Shown piece after piece: positions 14,067 to 16,868 of a DNA stretch of 16,868 nt. The position numbers were made by a program, and so were the translations under genes. Origin of the DNA: Paracoccaceae bacterium (GTDB lineage Bacteria; Pseudomonadota; Alphaproteobacteria; Rhodobacterales; Rhodobacteraceae); the NCBI GenBank assembly GCA_007121115.1, contig SKMI01000041.1, positions 1-16,868 of the forward strand. The letters are read 5' to 3'. How positions within the stretch are numbered: the first letter of the stretch is position 1; each line of letters opens with the position of its first letter. The notes beneath the pieces were generated by a model. It saw only the letters and a program-made list of their open reading frames with translations. It made no database searches and had not been told where the DNA came from.

Positions 14067-15673
14067 TCCTGCGTTTCGGGCTCGGGCGTCGGGTCTTCGG
14101 CGGCCTGGGCGCGGGCGGCCTGCAGCAGGGCGCGGGGGCGGGCGGCGGCGGCGTAGTGGGTGATGCGTTCGGCATGTGCGGCGAAGCGGCGCAGCCAGCG
14201 CAGGCTGTCGGTCAGCGCGAACAGCCGCGCGGGCGGCAGGCCCGAGCGCATGATCTCGCGCCGCAACCGGGCCTCGCGCGCGGCCAGATGGCGGTTCAGC
14301 TGCTCCAGCCGGACGCGCACATCCTCGCCCGCCACATGCCGCGCCATCACCGCGCCCAGATAGCGCGCGTAGCGGCGCAGCTTCGGATCGCTCAACGCGC
14401 CGGTCATGCGGTTGGTCTGCCCGGCGCGATAGAGCAGGCGTTGCAGGTGGTCCTGCAGGTGCAGCAGCGCCTCGTTCCGTTCCAGTCTGGATTCGCGGTC
14501 GGGGGGCAGCGAGACCTGGGCCTGGAAGTCGTGCATCTCGTCCAGCGTTTCCGAACAATCGGCGATCATCGGCTTGATGGGGACGGGCCCGGCACCGGGG
14601 CGCATGGCCGTTGAAAGCGCGGTGAAGGCGCGGGCGGTCACGCCATCGGCGGCGACGCTCAGCGCATCGAGCGCGGCGGCCGGTTCGGCCAGCGCCTGCT
14701 TGTTGAGCGGCGCGCTGAGCGGGCGCACCGTTTCGGGGATCAGCCGTTCGATGCCCCGCGCGAAGGGTTGGACCAGCGGCAGCATCACCGCGGTGCCGAT
14801 CACGTTGAACCCGGTGTGGAACACCACCAGCGCCAGTTGCGCCTGCCCGCGCGCGCTGTCTGCGTCCATGACCGCGCCGACGATATCGATGAAACCCAGC
14901 GCCAGAATGCCGCTGATCGCATGATAAAGGATGTTCGCGACAGCCGTGCGCCGCACCGCGATCGACCCGCCGATGGTGGCCAGCAGCGGCGTGAAGGTGG
15001 TGCCGATGTGCATGCCGATGACCAGCGCCGCGCCCTGATGGAAGCTGATAGCGCCGGTGGCCAGCAGCACCAGCGTCGCCGCCACCCCGGCGCTGGAGGA
15101 TTGCGTGACCAGCGTGATCACCAGCCCCAGCACCAGCAGTTGCAGCCGCCCGGCGAGCGTGGGTGCGGGAAAGCTGTCGGGGGTCAGCCGGTCCTCGTAG
15201 GCGGCCATGCCGTCCTGCATCAGATCAATGCCCAGGAACACCAGGCACAGCCCCGCCACCGCCACGGCCACCCGCGCGGTCTGCCCGCTGCTGAGCACGC
15301 GCAGAAGCGCGGCGAGGAACAGGATCGGCAGCGCGACCTCGGACAGTGGCAGCCGGAAGCCCAGGAACAGCACCATCCAGCCAGTGATCGTGGTGCCCAC
15401 GCTGGCGCCGAAGATGATGCCCAGCGCCTGCTGGAAGCTGAGCATCCCGGCGCCGACAAAGCCGACGGTGGTGACCATGGTCGCGGTCGAGGACTGCACC
15501 GCCGCCGTGGTCGCCGCCCCGGTCAGCGCGGCGGACAGCGGCGTGCGGGCAAAGCCTGCCAGCACATCTCGCGCCCGGTCCGAGGCGATCTGGCGCAGCG
15601 CGTCGGTCATGGACTGCATCCCGAACAGGAACAGCCCGACCCCGCCGAGAAGAAGAAACAGGTCCGTTGTCAT
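14063..15673 (-). CDS. Na/Pi-cotransporter family protein
   Basis: This 536-aa protein carries the two inverted Na/Pi-cotransporter repeats (PF02690 type): AAVQSSTATMVTTVGFVGAG with QSST at residues 60-63 and GASVGTTITGW near 89-99, then TLVTQSSSAGVAATLVLLA with QSSS at 191-194 and GMHIGTTFTP near 219-228. About eight hydrophobic segments fill residues 5-310. The last 190 residues form a soluble, Arg/Leu-rich helical domain (for example RLERNEALLHLQDHLQRLLY) in the place where relatives carry a PhoU-like domain. It probably moves phosphate with Na+; export, as for E. coli YjbB, is possible. The first Met matches the family start, but no ribosome site precedes it and a -10-like TATGAC lies 6 nt upstream, so it may be leaderless. 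It lies upstream of the ABC operon on the same strand. Confidence 0.9.
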   Translation of the reverse strand: MTTDLFLLLGGVGLFLFGMQSMTDALRQIASDRARDVLAGFARTPLSAALTGAATTAAVQSSTATMVTTVGFVGAGMLSFQQALGIIFGASVGTTITGWMVLFLGFRLPLSEVALPILFLAALLRVLSSGQTARVAVAVAGLCLVFLGIDLMQDGMAAYEDRLTPDSFPAPTLAGRLQLLVLGLVITLVTQSSSAGVAATLVLLATGAISFHQGAALVIGMHIGTTFTPLLATIGGSIAVRRTAVANILYHAISGILALGFIDIVGAVMDADSARGQAQLALVVFHTGFNVIGTAVMLPLVQPFARGIERLIPETVRPLSAPLNKQALAEPAAALDALSVAADGVTARAFTALSTAMRPGAGPVPIKPMIADCSETLDEMHDFQAQVSLPPDRESRLERNEALLHLQDHLQRLLYRAGQTNRMTGALSDPKLRRYARYLGAVMARHVAGEDVRVRLEQLNRHLAAREARLRREIMRSGLPPARLFALTDSLRWLRRFAAHAERITHYAAAARPRALLQAARAQAAEDPTPEPETQD

Positions 15674-15679
15674 GGGGTT

Positions 15680-15708
15680 GTCATAATCGGCTGTTGCCGC
15701 CGTGCCCA
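15680..15708 (-). promoter_or_regulatory. Candidate leaderless promoter of the Na/Pi transporter gene
   Basis: On the minus strand TGGGCA (15708-15703) and TATGAC (15685-15680) are 17 bp apart. Only 6 nt separate the -10 box from the ATG at 15673, so transcription would begin at or next to the start codon. The absence of any Shine-Dalgarno sequence in AACCCC before the ATG fits a leaderless message. Both boxes are imperfect. Confidence 0.33.
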
Positions 15709-15779
15709 GAGGCTTTGCACGCCGCTCTGCGCGCCGCGCCGCGGCTGGCGGGATGCCGCCCGGGCCACCTGGGGACGGC

Positions 15780-15809
15780 TTGATTGGTGCGCAGGCCCCA
15801 TGCTAGCGC
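15780..15809 (+). promoter_or_regulatory. Weak candidate promoter for the DMT transporter gene
   Basis: TTGATT at 15780-15785 is followed after 18 bp by TAGCGC at 15804-15809, which begins the palindrome TAGCGCTA. The -35 is fair and the -10 poor. It lies about 43 bp upstream of ATG 15852 in a 178-bp divergent region in which nothing else clear was seen. Confidence 0.22.
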
Positions 15810-15851
15810 TACCGAAGCGACGCATTGCCCGAAGCGCGGAAAGTCCTGACC

Positions 15852-16835
15852 ATGCCGAGTTCCCGCCACGCCCTGCGCGGCCCGCTGCTGGCGCTGCTGG
15901 CCTTCATGCTGTTTTCCGCCCATGACGCAGTGGTCAAGACGCTGGGCGGCAGCTACGCGGCGTTCCAGATCGTGTTTTTCAGCGTGCTGCTGGGTCTGCC
16001 GCTGGCCATGCTGATGCTCATGCGCGACCGCACCGATGGCACACTGCGCCCACGTTATCCGGGCTGGACGGCGCTGCGGACCGGGGCTTCGGTGATGACC
16101 GGAGTGTCAGTGTTCTATGCGTTCTCGGTGCTGCCGCTGACGCAGGTCTATGCGATCCTGTTCGCCGCGCCCCTGCTGATCACGGTGCTGGCGGTGCCGG
16201 TGCTGGGCGAGAAGGTGGGTATCCACCGGGGCGGCGCGGTGCTGCTGGGGCTGGTGGGGGTGCTGATCGTGCTGCGCCCCGGTGGCGGCGAGGGGCTGTC
16301 GCTGGGCCATGGCGCGGCGCTGCTGGGTGCTGTGGGCAGTGCGCTGGCTTCAATCATCGTGCGCCGGATCGGGGCGGCAGAGCGCAGTGTTGTGCTGCTT
16401 CTGTATCCGATGATGGCGAATCTGGTGGTCATGGCGCTGGCGCTGCCTTTCGTCTATCAGCCGATGCCGCTGTTGGATTTCGCCTCGATCGGGGTGATCG
16501 CGGCGCTGGCCTTTATCGGCACACTTTGCGTGATCGCCGCCTACAAGGCGTCCGAGGCGGTGCTGATCGCGCCGATGCAGTATTCGCAGATCCTCTGGGC
16601 GGCCCTGCTGGGTTGGCTGTTCTTCGACGAATTGCCGGACGGGGCGACGGCGCTGGGCGCGGGGGTGGTGATCCTGAGCGGGCTCTACATCCTGTTCCGC
16701 GAAGGGCGCGCCAATGTATCGGTCAACCGTCCCGTCCTGCAGACCCGTTCGCGCCCCGAGACCGGGACCGCCCCGCGCGCGAGTGCGCTGGAGCAGATCG
16801 GTGCCCGGGACGGAGAGGACGGACCGCCGCGCTGA
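15852..16835 (+). CDS. DMT-superfamily (EamA) transporter
   Basis: This 327-aa protein has ten hydrophobic segments in two five-helix EamA repeats spanning about residues 9-290. The first repeat shows LAFMLFSAHDAVVKTLGG near 15-32 and VSVFYAFSVLPLTQVYAILFAAPLL; the second has IAAYKASEAVLIAPMQYSQILWAALLGWLFFDELP, the standard end of the family. A hydrophilic C-terminal tail of about 40 residues follows, rich in Arg, Pro and Ala. Members export or import metabolites such as amino acids; the substrate is not readable. The ATG at 15852 is preceded by GGAAAG about 10 nt upstream; a TTG at 15825 in the same frame would add nine non-family residues. It is divergent from the Na/Pi gene. The frame ends at TGA 16833-16835, with 33 bases left in the window. 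Confidence 0.9.
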   Translation: MPSSRHALRGPLLALLAFMLFSAHDAVVKTLGGSYAAFQIVFFSVLLGLPLAMLMLMRDRTDGTLRPRYPGWTALRTGASVMTGVSVFYAFSVLPLTQVYAILFAAPLLITVLAVPVLGEKVGIHRGGAVLLGLVGVLIVLRPGGGEGLSLGHGAALLGAVGSALASIIVRRIGAAERSVVLLLYPMMANLVVMALALPFVYQPMPLLDFASIGVIAALAFIGTLCVIAAYKASEAVLIAPMQYSQILWAALLGWLFFDELPDGATALGAGVVILSGLYILFREGRANVSVNRPVLQTRSRPETGTAPRASALEQIGARDGEDGPPR

Positions 16836-16868
16836 GGCCCGCAGGGTGCGCGCAATGGCAGGGGGGAG

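Overview
The window reads as a chromosomal segment of a high-GC alphaproteobacterium, most likely a member of the Rhodobacteraceae/Roseobacter group. The reasons are a near-canonical L-malyl-CoA/beta-methylmalyl-CoA lyase (Mcl1), the DgcN/DgcA D-glutamate pair, a DUF1244 gene divergent from pyruvate kinase, strong G/C third-position bias, and long antisense open frames that are only shadows of the real genes. Taxonomy is inferred from gene content and recalled protein families; no search was run.

Layout. (1) 164-1266, plus strand: a frameshifted conserved hypothetical gene followed by a GyrI-like small-molecule-binding protein, with a perfect palindrome just upstream of the latter. (2) 1399-3128, minus strand: pyruvate kinase (pyk) and a small two-helix membrane protein downstream of it. 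(3) 3344-4725, plus strand: DUF1244 protein, DUF5671-like membrane protein and a small anchored protein, tightly packed. A strong GC hairpin at 4744-4778 separates them from the next, convergent block. (4) 4799-8421, minus strand, transcribed dgcN > dgcA > DUF4160 (frameshifted) > DUF2442 > D-amino-acid transaminase. This looks like a D-glutamate/D-alanine metabolism operon interrupted by a lower-GC two-gene module whose first gene is broken by one base. (5) 8422-8692: a divergent control region holding several dyads, four of them spaced about 31 bp apart. (6) 8693-9649, plus strand: mcl1 of the ethylmalonyl-CoA pathway. It faces the end of the next operon across a 16-bp perfect inverted repeat that contains both stop codons. 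(7) 9696-14005, minus strand: a three-gene ABC export operon (ATPase > two-module FtsX-type permease > HlyD-type adaptor) with overlapping or nearly abutting genes. (8) 14063-15673, minus strand: a Na/Pi-cotransporter family protein, possibly leaderless. (9) 15852-16835, plus strand: a DMT/EamA-family transporter.

How the parts may work together. DgcN and DgcA belong to the N-acetylated route of D-glutamate catabolism described in marine Proteobacteria. A D-amino-acid transaminase can interconvert D-Glu and D-Ala, so block 4 is plausibly one peptidoglycan or D-amino-acid recycling unit. Mcl1 is central to acetyl-CoA and propionyl-CoA assimilation; it shares its control region with dgcN, so the dyads could serve either or both. 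The ABC operon is a complete tripartite exporter whose substrate cannot be read from sequence.

No tRNA, rRNA, CRISPR array, transposase or phage gene was seen. Bases 1-163 and 16836-16868 hold no gene I can support. The best candidates for something not yet described are the phased dyads upstream of mcl1/dgcN, the DUF4160-DUF2442 module with a palindrome over its start codon, and the mirrored gene ends at 9640-9705.
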